This document shows positions 1 to 11,100 of a DNA stretch of 64,000 bases, one piece after another. Origin of the DNA: Streptomyces sp. NRRL WC-3742 (GTDB lineage Bacteria; Actinomycetota; Actinomycetes; Streptomycetales; Streptomycetaceae); NCBI RefSeq assembly GCF_000720635.1, contig NZ_JOCF01000006.1:92304-156303 (forward strand). Direction: 5' to 3'. Numbering within the stretch: the first letter of the stretch is position 1; every line of letters starts with the position of its first letter. A model generated the notes under the pieces. The model made no database searches and was not told the DNA's origin. It saw only the letters and a list, made by a program, of their open reading frames with translations. The translations under genes were made by a program, and so were the position numbers.

Positions 1-1279
1 GCCGCTTGTCCGTCCCCGCGCCGTTGTCCGGCGTGTCGGCGGTCGGACGGGCGGAGCCGCAGCGCTTCAGCTCCGTCTCGGTGAGCGGCCCGCTGCGCTG
101 GTAGTAGCGGTCCGGCATCGCGGTGGACGGCACGTCGAAGGTCGCGTCCAGCCGGTACTTGTTACGGGAGTTGGTGAAGCTGCCCACCACCCGCTCGCGC
201 GCCGGCTGCACCTCGGTCCAGCTCATCTCCCCGGGCTGGATGGTCGGGTTGAGCACCTTGGTGGTGGTCCGGCTCCAGGTCAGCGGCTGGCTGGTGGACA
301 CCGCCGCGCTGTTGCCGCCCGCCGCGCTGTACCCGGCGGCCGCCTGCGCGGCCAGGTTGGGCCGGCTCACCGAGATGTCGGAGCGGCTCGGCACCAGCGG
401 GGTGCCCTTGAGCGCGTAGTACTGCGTCAGGTTGTCGTACGGCGGCTCGGTGACCTCCACCTTGCGGTCGTCGACGACGGAGTTGCGGGTGCAGTTGATG
501 TACACCTCGCCGACGATCCGGGTCTGGCCGTAGTACGGGTACGAGTACTGCCTGTCCACCGTGAACACGCAGTTGCCCGCGTTGCCCTCGCAGTCGTCCA
601 CCGCGATGCCCGGCTCCAGCGGCTCGTTTCCCTTGTACGCCTTGGGGCCGGGCATCTGCTCCTTGCGGATGCGCTGGTCGACCGGCGCCGGGGTCTGCTT
701 GGCGCCCACGTTGGTGATCAGCGGGCCGCAGGAGAGCGAGTCGCGCTTCTCGGCGGACTCGAAGGAGACCATCGGGTTGTCCTCCGGGGCGGTGAACTCG
801 AAGCTGCGCCCGGTGGTCCAGTTGGCGGTGCCGACGGTGTCGCTGCCCTTGGTGGTGACCTGCGGGTCGGGCGGGTTGCCGGGGGCGATCAGCGCGACGT
901 TGTACGTCTGGCCGTCCTTGAGCTGTTCGGCCGTGCAGCGGCGGTCCACGCCCGGGCTGTCGTCCCAGGTGAGCGTGACGTGGGAGCCGTTCTTCACCCC
1001 CCAGAGGCGGGCGCGCAGGACGAGGGCGGCGCCGTTCCAGTTGAGCGAGGCGGCCTGGTAGCCGCTCGGGTGCTGGGCGAGGGCCTTGCCGAAGACCACG
1101 CCGTTGTTCTCCGGCGACCAGTCGGTGTGCCCGGCCGCTGTGCCGTTGTCGGGGGCGACGGGCTGCGCGAAGGTGCCGTTGAGCACCGGGACGTCCACGG
1201 TGTCGGCGGCCCGCGCGGGCGGGGCGGCGGTGAGCGCGACGAGCCCGGCGGTCAGCAGGGCGGGAGCGAGTCGGCGCAT
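1..1279 (-). CDS. Secreted protein, paralogue of the next gene (3' end beyond window)
   Basis: Open to the window edge; about 426 codons are visible. It starts MRRLAPALLTAG and has a clear signal peptide ending near ARA-ADT, so it is exported. The first ~150 mature residues (VLNGTFAQPV, then SGYQAASLNWNG, VTLTWDDSPG, GPLITNVGAKQ) match the upstream gene almost motif for motif, so the two are tandem duplicates. The pattern looks like a carbohydrate-binding or DUF642-like beta-sandwich, but I do not recognise a named family. A C-terminal extension absent from the paralogue follows. The ATG overlaps the upstream TGA by one base (TGATG), so translation is probably coupled. Not seen: the C-terminus. 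Confidence 0.8.
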   Translation of the reverse strand, partial: MRRLAPALLTAGLVALTAAPPARAADTVDVPVLNGTFAQPVAPDNGTAAGHTDWSPENNGVVFGKALAQHPSGYQAASLNWNGAALVLRARLWGVKNGSHVTLTWDDSPGVDRRCTAEQLKDGQTYNVALIAPGNPPDPQVTTKGSDTVGTANWTTGRSFEFTAPEDNPMVSFESAEKRDSLSCGPLITNVGAKQTPAPVDQRIRKEQMPGPKAYKGNEPLEPGIAVDDCEGNAGNCVFTVDRQYSYPYYGQTRIVGEVYINCTRNSVVDDRKVEVTEPPYDNLTQYYALKGTPLVPSRSDISVSRPNLAAQAAAGYSAAGGNSAAVSTSQPLTWSRTTTKVLNPTIQPGEMSWTEVQPARERVVGSFTNSRNKYRLDATFDVPSTAMPDRYYQRSGPLTETELKRCGSARPTADTPDNGAGTDKR

Positions 1280-2190
1280 CAGCAGAACCACCACTGGCTC
1301 GGCGGGACGACGGCGTCACCGGGTTTGACCGAGCCGGTCAGCGCGTTCGGCAGGGCGCACAGGTCGTTCGCCGCCGCGTTCGGCTCCTGGTCGCGGGGCA
1401 CCTTGTTGAAGTTCTCCACGGCCTGGGTCTCCTTGTCGATCCCGGCGTGCTCCTTCTCGCCCGTGCCGGCCACCTCGGCCAGGCAGTCGCGGTTGGAGGG
1501 CGGGCACTTGTCGATCTTGTCCTTGTTGTCCGCGGAGGTCTTGCACCCGGGGTCGTCGGGCTTGTCCTTGCACGGGTCGCTGGACCCGGTGCTCTGCGGC
1601 GAGCCGAGCGGCGGGGCGGTCTGCTTGGCGGCGACGTTGGTGATCAGCGCGCCGCAGCCGGGACTATCGGCGTCGGTGGAGGCGAAGGTGACCTTGGGGG
1701 CGTCCTCGGCGGCGGTGAAGGAGTAGCTGCGGCCGTAGAACCAGTTCGCCTTGCTGTTGGGGGCGTTGCTGGTGAACGCGCCGGGCGTGTTGGCGTCGCC
1801 GGCCACGGTCACGCTGTACGCCCGTTTGGCGTTGCTGGTGCCCACGCACTTGTCCGGGTTGTCGTCCCAGGTGAGGGTGACGGTGGCGCCCCTGCGGATG
1901 CCGGGCAGCTTGGTGCTGATGGCGATGCCCTTGCCGTTCCAGCCGAGGCTGGCGGCCTGGTAGCCGTTGCGGTGCTCGGCGCGGGCGGCGGAGGCCAGGG
2001 CGCCGGGGCTGTCCCAGTTGTCGACGCCCTTCGCGAAGCTCTGGCCGTCGGGGACGGTGGGGGAGGAGAAGGTGCCGTTCACCACCACGGCCGGCTCGGT
2101 GTCCTCCGCCCCCGCCGGTACGGGGGTCGCCAGGGCGATGGCGCCACCGAGGGTGACGGCCAGGAGTCTGGCTCGATGCGTCCGCAGCAC
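1279..2190 (-). CDS. Secreted protein with NGTF/LTWDD repeat-type domain
   Basis: About 303 aa. The signal peptide runs through ALATPVPAGAED; the mature protein begins with VVVNGTFSSPTVPDG and contains GYQAASLGWNGKG, VTLTWDDNPDKC and CGALITNVAAKQ, all repeated in the following gene. The C-terminal third is Cys-rich and charged (CKDKPDDPGC, CPPSNRDC) and ends in WWFC. I chose the GTG at 2190 because GGGAG lies 6-7 bases upstream; a GTG at 2202 is also in frame. First gene of a two-gene unit with the downstream paralogue. Extracellular; function unknown. The repeated NGTF...LITNV block suggests a binding module rather than an enzyme. Confidence 0.8.
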   Translation of the reverse strand: MLRTHRARLLAVTLGGAIALATPVPAGAEDTEPAVVVNGTFSSPTVPDGQSFAKGVDNWDSPGALASAARAEHRNGYQAASLGWNGKGIAISTKLPGIRRGATVTLTWDDNPDKCVGTSNAKRAYSVTVAGDANTPGAFTSNAPNSKANWFYGRSYSFTAAEDAPKVTFASTDADSPGCGALITNVAAKQTAPPLGSPQSTGSSDPCKDKPDDPGCKTSADNKDKIDKCPPSNRDCLAEVAGTGEKEHAGIDKETQAVENFNKVPRDQEPNAAANDLCALPNALTGSVKPGDAVVPPSQWWFC

Positions 2191-2257
2191 GGTGTCTCCC
2201 ACTCAAATCGGCATAGAGCTCTGGTCATTGGGGGCGGGGGCTTCCTGTCGATCATTG

Positions 2258-2283
2258 GGCCCCCGGGTCATGCTTCGGGGGCC
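2258..2283. promoter_or_regulatory. Hairpin in the divergent intergenic region 2191-2529
   Basis: GGCCCCCG (2258-2265) pairs with CGGGGGCC (2276-2283) around a 10-base loop. The 339-base gap separates two divergently transcribed secreted-protein genes and so must hold both promoters, but I see no convincing -35/-10 pair. The short repeats TCATTGG at 2225 and 2252 lie close by. Confidence 0.35.
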
Positions 2284-2529
2284 GGCTACGCGCCGCAACC
2301 GAGGACGGTCCGATAGGGCGAAGGCGAACGATCGGGCTGGTCCGTAGGTGTGGAAACTCCTCCGCATCCGCACGGACGTTCTCTTAAACGGGCAGACATG
2401 CCGATGATCCGCTCATCACTCCAGCCCGTGGCCGGGCGGCGCCCGCGCGCCGTCCGGCCGGGCCCACGAGGCACGCCCTGTCACCCCTGCGACCGCGCCC
2501 TGTGGCCGTCCTATGACCGTGAGGACCAG

Positions 2530-3777
2530 ATGCTCCCGCTGCACCGCACGTTCCGCCGTCTGCCCGTGACCGCCCTCCCCGCCGCCGCCCTCGGCCTCGC
2601 CCTGATCGGCAGCGCCGCCCTGCCCACCTCCGCCGCCTCCGCCTACGACCTGCGGCTGCGCTCCTGGGGCCTGAACACCAGCGGCCAGCTCGGCGACGGC
2701 ACCAAGACCCAGCGCCTCACCCCCACCTCGGTGGTCGGCCTCTCCGGCGCCGAACTCAACGCCGTCGCCGCCGGAGGCACCGGCGGCTCCACCGGCTCCG
2801 GCTTCGGCCTCGCCCTGCTCGCCAACGGCACCGTCGAAGCCTGGGGCAAGAACGACAAGGGCCAGCTCGGCAACGGCTCCACCGCCGCCACCGACGAATG
2901 GGCCGTCCCCGGCCTGGTCGCCGGGCTCGGCGGCGTCGAGGCGATCGCCGCCGGAGGCTCCCACGCCCTCGCCCTCCTCAAGGACGGCACCGTCAAGGCG
3001 TGGGGCCTCAACGACAAGGGCCAGCTCGGCGACGGCACCATCGCCAACGCCAACCTGCCCGTGGTCGTCGCCGGACTGGACGACGTCAAGGCCATCGCCG
3101 CGGGCGACACCTTCAGCATGGCCCTGCTCAAGGACGGCACCGTCAAGACCTGGGGCAACAACGACAAGGGCCAGCTCGGCATCACCGCCAAGCCCGCCCT
3201 CGCCAGCGCCCCCGTCCCCGCCCCGACCCCGGCCACCCGCACCACCGCCGCCCCCGTCCCCGAGCTGACCACCGTCAAGGGCATCACCGCCGGCGCCTCC
3301 CACGCCCTCGCGCTGCTCGCCGACGGCACCGTGATGGCCTGGGGCCTCAACGACAAGGGCCAGCTGGGCGACGACACCACCGCCAACAAGCCCTACCCCG
3401 TCCCCGTGGTGGAGCTCAAGAACGTCACCGGGCTCTCCGCCGGCGCCTCCCACAGCCTCGCGCTGCTCACCGACAAGACCCTGCGCGGGTGGGGCCTCAA
3501 CGACAAGGGACAGGTCGGCGACGGCACCACCACCCAGCGCAACACCAGCGTGCCCGTCACCGGCGTCACCAACGTGATCGGCGTCGCCGCCGGGGCCGCC
3601 CACACCCTGGCCGTGCTCTCCGACGGCACCGTCCAGGCGTGGGGCCTCAACGACAAGGGCCAGTTGGGCGACGGCACCACCACCCAGCGCCTCACCGCCG
3701 TGCAGGTGCTGGCCAAGTCCGGCAGCGTCGCCATCGTCGCCGCCCCCTCCAACGGCAGCTTCAGCCTGGCGCGTTGA
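2530..3777 (+). CDS. Secreted RCC1-repeat seven-bladed beta-propeller
   Basis: 415 aa. A signal peptide (MLPLHRTFRR, then a hydrophobic core, cut near AASA-YD) precedes seven RCC1-type blades, each marked by a WGxNxxGQLGDGT-like signature followed by an AIAAGxxHALAL strand. Blade four carries an Ala/Pro-rich insertion (about residues 220-240). RCC1 repeats fold as propellers used for protein-protein contacts; in bacteria the secreted forms are of unknown role. I chose ATG 2530 because GTGAGGA sits 5 bases upstream and the signal peptide begins there; the open frame extends to 2350 but that part looks non-coding. Blade DNA is nearly identical between repeats, suggesting recent internal duplication or homogenisation. 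It is followed after 32 bases by a second RCC1 gene. Confidence 0.9.
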   Translation: MLPLHRTFRRLPVTALPAAALGLALIGSAALPTSAASAYDLRLRSWGLNTSGQLGDGTKTQRLTPTSVVGLSGAELNAVAAGGTGGSTGSGFGLALLANGTVEAWGKNDKGQLGNGSTAATDEWAVPGLVAGLGGVEAIAAGGSHALALLKDGTVKAWGLNDKGQLGDGTIANANLPVVVAGLDDVKAIAAGDTFSMALLKDGTVKTWGNNDKGQLGITAKPALASAPVPAPTPATRTTAAPVPELTTVKGITAGASHALALLADGTVMAWGLNDKGQLGDDTTANKPYPVPVVELKNVTGLSAGASHSLALLTDKTLRGWGLNDKGQVGDGTTTQRNTSVPVTGVTNVIGVAAGAAHTLAVLSDGTVQAWGLNDKGQLGDGTTTQRLTAVQVLAKSGSVAIVAAPSNGSFSLAR

Positions 3778-3809
3778 CCTCTCCTCCCCATCCAGCAGGA
3801 AGGCACCAC

Positions 3810-5018
3810 ATGAGAATCCGCCCGCTGCTCGCCACCGCCGTCGCCGCACTCACCGCCCTCGGCCTCGCCGTCGTGCCCGCCGGCACCGCCCACGCCCAGG
3901 AGAAGCGCCTCAAGTCCTGGGGCAACAACCGCTCCGGCCAACTCGGCGACGGCACCTGGGCGGACTTCCGCCCCGCCGCCACCACCGTCCTCGGCCTCAC
4001 CAGCGCCGAGGTCGTCAAGATCGCGGCCGGAGGCAGCAGCCCCACCAACGGCCACGGGCTCGCCCTGCTCACCGACCGTACGGTCCAGTCCTGGGGCGCC
4101 AACACCAACGGCCAGCTCGGTGACGGCTCGGTCTTCGGCCACAACGCCCCCGGCCAGGTCGTCAACCTCTCCAACGCCACCGACATCGCCGGCGGCGGCG
4201 CCCACAGCCTCGCCCTGCTCGCCGACCAGACCGTCGTCGCCTGGGGCAAGAACAACTACGGCCAGCTCGGCAACGGCACCAACATGGACAGCAGCGTGCC
4301 CGTGCGCGTCGAGGGCCTCAACAAGGTCATCGCCATCGCCGGCGGCCTCAACCACAGCATCGCCCTGCGCGAGGACGGCACCGTCTGGGCCTGGGGCTAC
4401 AACATCAACGGCCAGCTCGGCGACGGCACTTCGGCCAGCCGCAACGTTCCCTCCCCGGTCGCCAACCTGAGCGGCGTCACCCGCATCGCGGCCGGCTGCA
4501 ACCACAACCTCGCCCTGATCGGCCCGCCCAGCGGCCCCTCCAAGCCCACCAGCGGCAACTCCGTCAAGGCGTGGGGCTACAACGCCACCGGCCAGCTCGG
4601 CGACAACAGCACCATCAACCGCTACACCCCCGTCGACATCCAGGGCATCTGGCTCGGCGGCGTCTCCCAGCTCGCCGCCGGCTGCAACCACAGTCTCGCC
4701 GTCACCGACAGCGACAACAAGCTCAAGGCGTGGGGCCAGAACACCTCCGGCCAGATCGGCGACGGCACCACCGACTACCGCATCACCCCCGTCCCCGTCC
4801 CCGGCGTCACGGGAGTCCAACTCGTCACCGGCGGCCGCGAACACACCGTCGCCCTCCTCGGCAACAACACCGTCCAGTCCTGGGGCGCCAACGGCTCCGG
4901 CCAACTCGCCAACGGCACCACCACCGACAGCCCCACCCCCGTCACCTCCCTCACCGCCCTCACCGGCGTCGACAAACTCGCCGCCCCGGTAGCCGGCGAC
5001 TTCACCCTCGCCAACTGA
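3810..5018 (+). CDS. Secreted RCC1-repeat seven-bladed beta-propeller (tandem paralogue)
   Basis: 402 aa. Signal peptide MRIRPLLATAVAALTALG to AHA-QE, then seven RCC1 blades (WGNNRSGQLGDGT, WGANTNGQLGDGS, WGKNNYGQLGNGT, WGYNINGQLGDGT, WGYNATGQLGDNS, WGQNTSGQIGDGT, WGANGSGQLANGT). It starts 32 bases after the first RCC1 gene with AGGAAGG upstream of the ATG, so the pair is probably co-transcribed. Blades differ more from each other than in the upstream paralogue. The gene is convergent with the giant Rhs gene, and a strong terminator separates them. Expected location is outside the membrane; partner unknown. Confidence 0.9.
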   Translation: MRIRPLLATAVAALTALGLAVVPAGTAHAQEKRLKSWGNNRSGQLGDGTWADFRPAATTVLGLTSAEVVKIAAGGSSPTNGHGLALLTDRTVQSWGANTNGQLGDGSVFGHNAPGQVVNLSNATDIAGGGAHSLALLADQTVVAWGKNNYGQLGNGTNMDSSVPVRVEGLNKVIAIAGGLNHSIALREDGTVWAWGYNINGQLGDGTSASRNVPSPVANLSGVTRIAAGCNHNLALIGPPSGPSKPTSGNSVKAWGYNATGQLGDNSTINRYTPVDIQGIWLGGVSQLAAGCNHSLAVTDSDNKLKAWGQNTSGQIGDGTTDYRITPVPVPGVTGVQLVTGGREHTVALLGNNTVQSWGANGSGQLANGTTTDSPTPVTSLTALTGVDKLAAPVAGDFTLAN

Positions 5019-5037
5019 CCCCACCCGACGGAACGGT

Positions 5038-5072
5038 GGGGCCCGGAAGGCGCAACTCACCTTCCGGGCCCC
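5038..5072. terminator. Bidirectional terminator between RCC1 and Rhs genes
   Basis: Perfect 13-bp stem, GGGGCCCGGAAGG at 5038-5050 and its complement at 5060-5072, with a 9-base loop. It fills the 85-base gap between convergent stops, leaving no room there for an immunity gene. Confidence 0.8.
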
Positions 5073-5103
5073 TTCGTTCATCGGGTGGGTGTTCCTGGTG
5101 CTC

Positions 5104-8100
5104 CTAGTCGTACCAGAACGAGACGACCCTCCCGTCGGGGCCGATGATCCCGCCCTTTCCTCCGCCGGGGGTCCTGTACTGCACGCCCCACTGGCCCTTG
5201 CCGAACTCCTCCCTGTACGCGTCCAGGCCCTTCTTGCCTCCCGGCTTCAACAGCCCCGCCGCCCAGTCGTTCGCGTCGGCCAGGTACTGCTCGGGAGAGA
5301 TGTTCAGGGACTTGGCGTGCTTGTCCCAGTGGTACTCGAAGCTTGCCTCGGGAGTGCCCAGCGTCCCCTCGTGCCAGGTCTCGAGGTCGAGCGGGCACTT
5401 GCCCGCGTTGTGGACCAGCACCGGGGCGTCGCCCGCCAGCACGTAGTACGTGTGGAGGTCGGCGACGGTGAGGTTGTCGGCCCGCTGGGGCTCGGTGTCG
5501 TAGGTGCGGGTGGCGAGGACGGTCAGCAGGCCGTGGTCGGCGGTGGTGAGCCGGTCGCCGGGCTTGAGGTCCTCGGCCGCCGTCCAGCGCTTGGTGCTGT
5601 CGTCCCAGTAGGGGTGGTGGGCCGTGGAAGTGAGGCTCCTGGCGCCGTTCTCGCCGTTCTCGCCGTTCCTGCCGTCCTCACCCTGCCGCGGGGCCAGGGT
5701 GAGGTCGGTGAACCGGGAGTCGTCGGGGGTGACGATCTTGTCGACGACCGGTTTCCCGGTGGTCTCGCCGGTCTGGGGGTCGGTGGCGGCGACCACGTCG
5801 CCCGGTTGGAGGTCGCCGATCGGCTTGGTGGAGCCGTCGGCCATCAGGACCGGCGTCCGGACCGGGAAGCTGTTGCAGCCGGCGATGCGGCTGCTCGGGC
5901 CGACGGAGCCTTCGCTGCTGCCCTTGGCGCCCTTGGCACCCTTGCCGACCTGGGACGCGCCGCTCTTGGCGGCGTTGACGGCACCGTTCAGGCCGCCCAC
6001 CATCTCGCCGGGACCGAAGGGAGCGAAGTTCTCGATCTCGTAGTCGAGCCGCGCGTTCCAGAGCTTCGTGAAGACCTGGGAGTCGAAGCAGGAATCGACC
6101 GCCCAGCAGGCGTTGAGCGCGGCCGCCTTGTACTGGATCTGGTCCTCTTCCTCCGCCCTGGGCTTTCCGAAGCGGACGTGGTCCCGGTAGAGGTTGTCGA
6201 GGTTCTTGACGGTCTGCTTGAGGACCTTCTGGTAGTCCGGGATGCTCGGGAACGCGATGTTCCCGGGCAGGTAGACCATCGGGTCCTTCCAGACGGTCAC
6301 GTTCCATTCGCCGCCGTCGAGGCCCCACGCCTCCTGGACGTTGTGGCCGTCCGGGGTGCGGCAGGGACCCGTGCCGCCGCAGGTGCCGTCCGGGCGCAGG
6401 CCCGTGGGGTCGCTGAGGTTGACGGGGTTGTTGTCGCTGTAGGCGTAGCCGTTCCACTGCTGGGGGTCGGCGGCGACGAAGAGCGGATCGGGGCTGATGA
6501 ATCGGCCGGTGGACGGGTCGTACTGGCGGGCGCCGAGATTGGTGAGCCCGGTGGTGTCGTCCTTGCTGCCGCCGACGAAGCCCTTGGTGCCGGCCCACTG
6601 GTCGGCTGCGGGTTGGGTGCCGCGCGGGCCGCCGAAGGGGTCGGTGGGGCGGCGGGTGACGGTCATGGCGGCGTCGGTGGCGATCTGGACGCCGTTGGTG
6701 CCGTGGGGGTCGGCCGCCTGGATGAGGACGGTGCCGCCGCCGGTGGGGGCGGTGGTGCGGGTGTAGGTGAGGCCGCCGGGGGCGGTGAGGGAGCGGACGT
6801 TGCTGGTGTTGCCGGCGGTGTCGGTGGTGAGTTCGTCGGTGGGGAGGTTGAGGGTGGTCTTGCCGGGGTTGCGGCGGATGAGCTGGTTGCCGTCGGCGTC
6901 GTAGAGGTAGCTGGTGGCGCCGGCCTGGCCGGTCCTGGTGAGGGTGTCGAGCTTGTCCTCGCCGTTCCAGGTCAGGGTGGTGGTGCCGCCGGTGTCGGTG
7001 ATGGCGGCGGTGTTGCCCTTGGCGTCGTACTGGTAGCCGACGGCCTTGGTTCCGGCCGGGCTCTTCGTGGTGGAGGTGAGCAGGGCGTGGGGCCCGCCGG
7101 TGCCGCCGCCGGTGTTGGGCGCGGTGGTGGGGGAGTTGGGGTTCTTGGCGGCTCCGAAGGTCTGGGTGGTCGTGGTGTCGCCCAGGCTGTTGCCGGTGAT
7201 GTCGTGCTGGACGAGTGAGGTGCGGTTGCCGGTGGCGTCGTAGGTGTAGGTGTTCCAGTACGGGGCCGGACCACCGACCGTACGGCCGCCGGGGCTGACG
7301 GCGGCTGGGCCGGTGGCGTTGGTGCAACCGCCCACGCCGGGGACGGTGGTGGAGCTGCCGGTGCCGTGGGTGGCGCCGGAGGAGTCCGTCCAGTCGGCGG
7401 TGGTCTGGGCGCCGCCGGTGTCCGTCCAGGCGCCGGTGAGACGGCTGAGGTGGTCGTAGGTGAAGCACTGGGTGTCGGTGGCGGCCGCGTCCTGGACGTC
7501 CGTGACGGAGGTCAGCCGGCCCGACGGGGCGTAGGTGTAGCTGGTCTGGTCGGCGGAGACGGTGCCGTTCTGCCGGTCGACGAAGCTGTTGATCACCCGC
7601 CCGGTCGCCCAGTCGTACTGCTGGGTCGCCACCACCTGGGTGCCGTACGGTCCGGCCGTGGTGCGGATCGGGCGGGCCAGTGCGTCGTACTCGACCTTCG
7701 CGACGACGGCCTTCTTCAGGCTGGCGGAGGAGGTGAGCAGGCCCGTGACCGTACGGCCGTAGCTGACGGACTCGGCGGGCAGCCCTCCGGCGGCCGGGAT
7801 GTCCAGCCCCGTGAGGGCGCCGAGGACCGGGCTGTAGGTGTAGCCACTCGTGTAACTGCCCGCCAGTGCGCCCTCGTTGGAGGGGATGCTGACGGTGCTG
7901 CCCTGAGGGCGGTAGGCGGTGTCGTAGCCGGTGACGGCCGTCGTGTACGCCGCGCCGTTCGCCCCGCCGACGTAGCGGGTGCTGGAGGTGGTCAGGCCCT
8001 TGGCGAGGGTGTCGTAGGTCCAGGAGGCCAGCTGGTTGGTGAGTGCGACGCCGCCGTTGAACAGGCCCGTCCTGCGGCCGAGTTGGTCGTAGGTGTAGGT

Positions 8101-11100
8101 GAGCGTGGTGCCCTTGGCGTCCACGGTGTGGTCGACGCGGGAGTCGGCGTCGTAGAAGGTCCGGCTGACGCCCGTGTCCGGGTCGGACAGGGAGGTCTGC
8201 CGGCCGCGCAGGTCGTAGGTGCGGCTCCAGGCGTTGCCGCTGCTGTCGGTGCGGGTGCCGACCTGGCCGTCGGCCGTGTAGCCGTACGTGGTCACGTCCG
8301 CGTCGGCCGGGTTGCCGGTCGGTGTGGGCGTGCGGTACTGCCACAGGGCGACGGTGTGCCCGCGGGCGTCCGTGACCGTGGAGACCGGCGTGCCGCCGGC
8401 GGGCGGCGTGACGTCCACCCGGTCGGCGCCCGGATAGGCGGAGGTGGTGGCCCACTGGAGGTTGCCGTTGGAGCGGAGCTCGGCGCGCAGGACGCGCCCG
8501 TTGCCGTCGTAGGTGTTCCACGTCTGGGCGGGCACCTGGCCGTCCGCCGCCGGGACGAAGACCGCCTCGGTGGGGAAGGACTTCTCCTCGTAGTACGGCG
8601 CAGAGGTCTTGATCACCCAGCCGTGGGTGTCGTACGCGGTGTCGGTGATCAGCCGCCCGGTGGGCTTGGCGTCGCTGGTGCTCTGCGTCTGGCGGGGGCG
8701 GCCGAGGCCGTCGTAGATCTGGATGCTCGCCGAGTAGGTGGAGGCGTCGTCGTTGAGCGCCTCCGTCCTGACGGTGGAAGGTGCGCCGCCGCCGTTGAGG
8801 CCGTAGGTGAAGCGCTTGCTCGGCAGGGCGCCGGTGGGCCGGTCGGGGGCCCAGGCGGCGGTGACGCGGCCGAGCTGGTCGTACTGGGCGGTGGTGACGC
8901 GGCCGTTGACGTCGGTGCTGGTCAGCGGCGTGCCGCGGGCCGGGTCCCTGGTGGTGACGGTCGTCCAGCCCAGCGGGTTGGTGGTGCGGACCTCGGTGGG
9001 CAGACGGCTGGAGGCGGGGTTGAGCGTGGTGGTGGTGACGGCGGGGGTGACGGTGGGCGCGGCGAGCTGTGCGCCGTCGCGGCCGTAGGTGGAGCCGTCG
9101 GTGGTGGCCGTGGTCAGGGCGCGGCCGTAGGCGTCGAAGGTGCCGCTGCCGGTGAGCGCGTAGACGGGGTTGCCGGAGGCGTCGAGGCTGTCCAGGGCCT
9201 GGGAGCTGGTCGGGTCACCGGTGGCGCCGGCCTGCTTGAAGGGCTTGCCGTCGTAGAGCGTGCGGGTGGCGGAGAGCAGGTTGCCGGGCTGGGAACAGGA
9301 GCTCCGGTAGGTGGCCTTCTCGGCTGCGAGGGAGCGGAGTTGGGGGTTGTCACTGGCGGCGTAGGTGAGGGTGGTGCAGGTCTCGGGGGTGGCGGCGGTG
9401 CCGTCGCCCTGGTCGTCGACCTTGACGACGCGGTTGCCGTTGGCCGGCTCGGTGGTCGTCACCGTGGTCGTGGTGCGCCAACTGCCGTCCGACAGGAGGG
9501 ACTTGGCGACGGCGGTGGTTTGGGAGTCCGGCTGCCAGGAGTAGAGCTTGGGCGCGCCGGCGCTCTGGGCGTGCGAGGCGGTGCTGGTCTGTCCGCCGTA
9601 CAGGGCGCCGGAGATGGCGGTGACGGTGCCGCCGGCCTGGTCGAAGGTCTCGGAGGCGACGACCCGGCCTGCGAGCTGGGCGCTGTCGGGGGTCGTTCCG
9701 CCGAGCGGGTTGGCCACGTCGGGGACGGTGCGCAGCGTCCTGCCGTCGGCGAGGTAGTCGCCGGCCATGCCGCGCAGGTAGGTGGTGCGGGACTGGGTCT
9801 TGGGGGCCTCGCCGGGGGCGGCGTTGCCGGTGGTGGTCACGACCGTCCGGTAGCCGCGGAACTGGTCCCAGGTGCGGACCTTGGGGTCGGTGAACTCGGC
9901 GTCGTTGCGGTGCCAGGCCGCGCCGCCGCCGTAGGTGTACTCGGTGGTGCGGGCGACGGCGGGGGTGCTGACGAGGTCCTGTTCGGTGACGCTCCTGACG
10001 AGCGGCTTGTCGAACCAGTCGCTGACCGGGTCCTTGGAGCTCTGCTTGGGCAGGTACCAGTGGACGGGCTGGCAGGCCATCGCGTTGGCGTCCTCGGAGG
10101 CCGGCATGTGGCCGTTGACCCGGGAGCACTCGGGGTCGCTGTAGGCGACGTCGATGCGTTCGCCGGTCTCGGTGGTGATGCCCTGGATGCGCGGGCGCAT
10201 GAACATCGGCGAGGCGGGCACGAGGCCGTCGACGCGGTTGGCGCGCATCGTGTACTGGAAGCGGACGGACGGCAGGGTCTTCAGCTCGGCCTGGCCGTTG
10301 CTGGGCACCCGCTGGACGGAGTCCAGTTGCAGCAGGTGCTTGGTGGAGTCGCCGGGGTCGGCGAGCTGCTGCGCGAGGTTGTACGTGTCGACGGTGCGGG
10401 GCCCGGCGTCGGTCTGGACCTGGGTGCTGATCGAGGTGAGGCGCTTGGTGGTGAAGAAGGTCGGCGCCACGTTGGTGCAGGTGTCGTCGGCGCAGATCTG
10501 GTCGATCGGGGTGTCCGGCCAGGCGTCCGCGTTGGCGGTGGTGCGCTGGTCCTCGGTGCACTTGATCGCGTCGGTGGCGATGCAGCGCTCGGCGGTGGTG
10601 AACACGACCTTCGCCGCCGGGGTGCCCGCGCCCTTGGCGGCCACCTGGTCGGCCAGGCGCTGGCCGTAGGCGATCTCCTTGAGGTACGCGGCGCGCTGGT
10701 AGTCGGTCAGCGCCCCGCCGCCCTGGACGCGTCCGCGCTGGTACTTGTTGCCCTCGGTCGCGTACGTGTAGGTGGTGAGGTTGCCGTGCGGGTCGACGGA
10801 GTGGTCCAGCTGCCAGCGCCAGGCCATCTGGCACCAGGAGTTCTTGCCCTGGGCGGCGCTGTAGCAGGGGTCGCCGCTGTTGGGGGAGTACACGGGCATC
10901 GTCAGCACGGAGTTGGCGGCCGGGTCGCTGCCGTCGCCGCCGGGCAGGTGGTTGGCGCCGAAGTAGTACTGGACGCCGTCGGGCGTGGTGATCCGCCAGT
11001 ACTCGCGGCCGTTGTAGTCCACGTCGCCCGCGCCCTTGGGGGCGCCGGTCAGCTGCTCGACCTTGGTGCCGTCGTCGGCGGCCAGGTGCCAGGTGCCGTT

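Noticed and set aside
2416..3849. Antisense 477-codon open frame, Gly/Val/Ala-rich
   Set aside because: It lies opposite the RCC1 gene, has low-complexity composition and no ribosome site; GC-rich antisense frames are commonly open.
2650..5000. Possible CRISPR-like repeat array
   Set aside because: The repeats are coding RCC1 blades (WGxNxxGQLGDG), with degenerate spacing and no spacers or cas genes.
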